DNA of 5,921 bases, from the NCBI GenBank assembly GCA_029573365.1, contig JAKQGD010000613.1, forward strand, positions 1 through 5,921. The letters run 5' to 3'. Both the position numbers and the translations under genes were made by a program. Of this stretch, positions 4,954 through 5,921 are shown piece after piece; position 1 is the first letter of the stretch; every line of letters begins with the position of its first letter. This DNA comes from Bacteroidota bacterium. GTDB taxonomy: Bacteria; Bacteroidota; Bacteroidia; Chitinophagales; Saprospiraceae. The notes beneath the pieces are model-generated. The model was not told the DNA's origin and made no database searches. It saw only the letters and a list, made by a program, of their open reading frames with translations.

Positions 4954-5921
4954 ATGAATCCTCGTCTTTTAGCCTTCACTTTTTTTATCTTTTGGATGTC
5001 ATGCTCAGGATTGTATGCACAGCAGGTAGAAGCTGACACCATCCTTGATCTGGAAAATATAACCATATCCGGCACGAGAAACAGGATATGGGCCCACGGC
5101 GTCAGAACCGAATCTCTCACGGCAGACCAACAACCTGCAAGCCCTTCCAACCACCTGGGGCAGACACTCTCAGACATGGGCATTGTCTACGTAAGGTCAT
5201 ATGGAGTCAGCATGCTTTCGACGCTTTCATTAAGAGGCGGCAGTTCCAACCACACCGCCATAACATGGCACGGATTTAACATAAACAGTCCGATGAACGG
5301 GATCACAGACCTTGCTCTGATACCACAGCCAGCGTTTAACGGAGCCAGCATCCATTACGGCGGAACATCATCCCTCTGGGGTGGAAGTGCAGTGGGTGGC
5401 CAGATAGCCCTCGGCAAAAGGCCGGAATACGGTCACGGGTGGGGAGGGTCATTTTCGGCTACAGCCGGAAGTTTCGGAAGGCAGTCTCAAAATCTGAGCC
5501 TTTCTTATGGCAACGGCAGCAGCTCATCAAGGATTACCATGTTTAACACCGCTACAGACAATGACTATCTTTATGAAAAAACAGTGGGCCAGGACAAGGT
5601 CAGGCTTACCAATGCCTACGCCAGAATGTATGGACTTATGGCCGAAAACCACTTCAAACTTACCGCCCGGCAAAAGGTAGGCATCCACTTATGGCTCCAG
5701 AAAGCTGACAGACAATTGCCACCTGCAGTGTGGCAGGATGAATCCAAAGCACGACAAAAAGACGATAACATACGGGCCGTAGCAGAATACGCCCTGACCA
5801 CAAAAAAAGCAATGTGGCTTATGAGGGGGGCTTACTTTGGCGAAAAACAGAATTATAAAGATCCCGCATGGTCAACGGATGACGACAACGGTTATGACCA
5901 GTACACGGCAGAAACAGAGCT
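4954..5921 (+). CDS. TonB-dependent outer-membrane receptor, BtuB-like (3' end missing)
   Basis: The frame is open from ATG 4954 to the window edge, 322 residues of a protein that normally has 600-700. A signal peptide (hydrophobic core 5-21, likely cut after LYA at 22) is followed almost at once by LENITISGTRN (33-43), which resembles a TonB box. There is no carboxypeptidase-like N-terminal domain. The plug runs from about 50 to 155, with TLSLRGGSSNHTAITWHGFN (90-109), the SP-NG-TDLALIP segment (112-124) and YGGTSSLWGGSAVGGQIAL (135-153). Barrel strands follow. The WxG in place of the usual DG is a trait of a Bacteroidota receptor branch. Such receptors use TonB/ExbBD energy to import scarce ligands across the outer membrane. 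The corrinoid assignment rests on the upstream riboswitch rather than on the protein. No Shine-Dalgarno precedes the start. Confidence 0.9.
   Translation, partial: MNPRLLAFTFFIFWMSCSGLYAQQVEADTILDLENITISGTRNRIWAHGVRTESLTADQQPASPSNHLGQTLSDMGIVYVRSYGVSMLSTLSLRGGSSNHTAITWHGFNINSPMNGITDLALIPQPAFNGASIHYGGTSSLWGGSAVGGQIALGKRPEYGHGWGGSFSATAGSFGRQSQNLSLSYGNGSSSSRITMFNTATDNDYLYEKTVGQDKVRLTNAYARMYGLMAENHFKLTARQKVGIHLWLQKADRQLPPAVWQDESKARQKDDNIRAVAEYALTTKKAMWLMRGAYFGEKQNYKDPAWSTDDDNGYDQYTAETE

Noticed and set aside
4857..5183. A 108-residue minus-strand frame across the leader and the receptor start.
   Set aside because: It runs antisense to the riboswitch and the receptor signal/plug region, both clearly supported on the plus strand, and it shows no recognisable domain.

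Overview
The window looks like a chromosomal segment of a Bacteroidota (Bacteroidetes) bacterium. The evidence is a TonB-dependent receptor of a Bacteroidota type, a DUF6122-type small membrane protein, AT-rich intergenic DNA, mostly weak or absent Shine-Dalgarno sequences, and promoter-like TAnnTTTG (-7) elements at two sites. I cannot name a genus.

Layout from left to right. (1) 1-1387, plus strand: the last 66 residues of an ABC-transporter ATPase (LolD/MacB type), overlapping by ATGA a secreted outer-membrane beta-barrel of 395 residues. This looks like the end of an envelope export operon. (2) 1500-2261, plus: a lipoprotein-type NodB/CE4 polysaccharide deacetylase. (3) 2292-2627, minus: a DUF6122-like integral membrane protein that converges on the deacetylase across a tandem 16-bp repeat and has its own promoter-like site. 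(4) 2809-3612, plus: a class I SAM-dependent methyltransferase. (5) 3654-4604, minus: a family 2 polyprenol-phosphate-type glycosyltransferase with two C-terminal membrane helices. (6) 4605-4953, a 349-bp gap filled by regulatory DNA: a possible promoter for the glycosyltransferase, a TAnnTTTG promoter on the plus strand, a compact cobalamin riboswitch, and a leader whose last hairpin ends two bases before the next start codon. (7) 4954-5921, plus: the first 322 residues of a TonB-dependent receptor, cut by the window end. Because it lies under the B12 riboswitch it is best read as a BtuB-like corrinoid transporter.

The riboswitch and receptor form a clear unit: corrinoid binding to the leader should shut down production of the outer-membrane corrinoid receptor. 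The ATPase and barrel pair forms a second unit, probably moving a lipid, lipoprotein or other substrate across the envelope; its permease would lie upstream of the window. The four genes between them are monocistronic or nearly so, alternate in strand, and show no evident shared pathway, although the deacetylase and glycosyltransferase both act on envelope glycans. The most rewarding parts are the riboswitch leader, with its short architecture, deviating core and start-proximal hairpin, and the overlapping ATPase/beta-barrel pair. I found no mobile element, CRISPR array, tRNA or rRNA.
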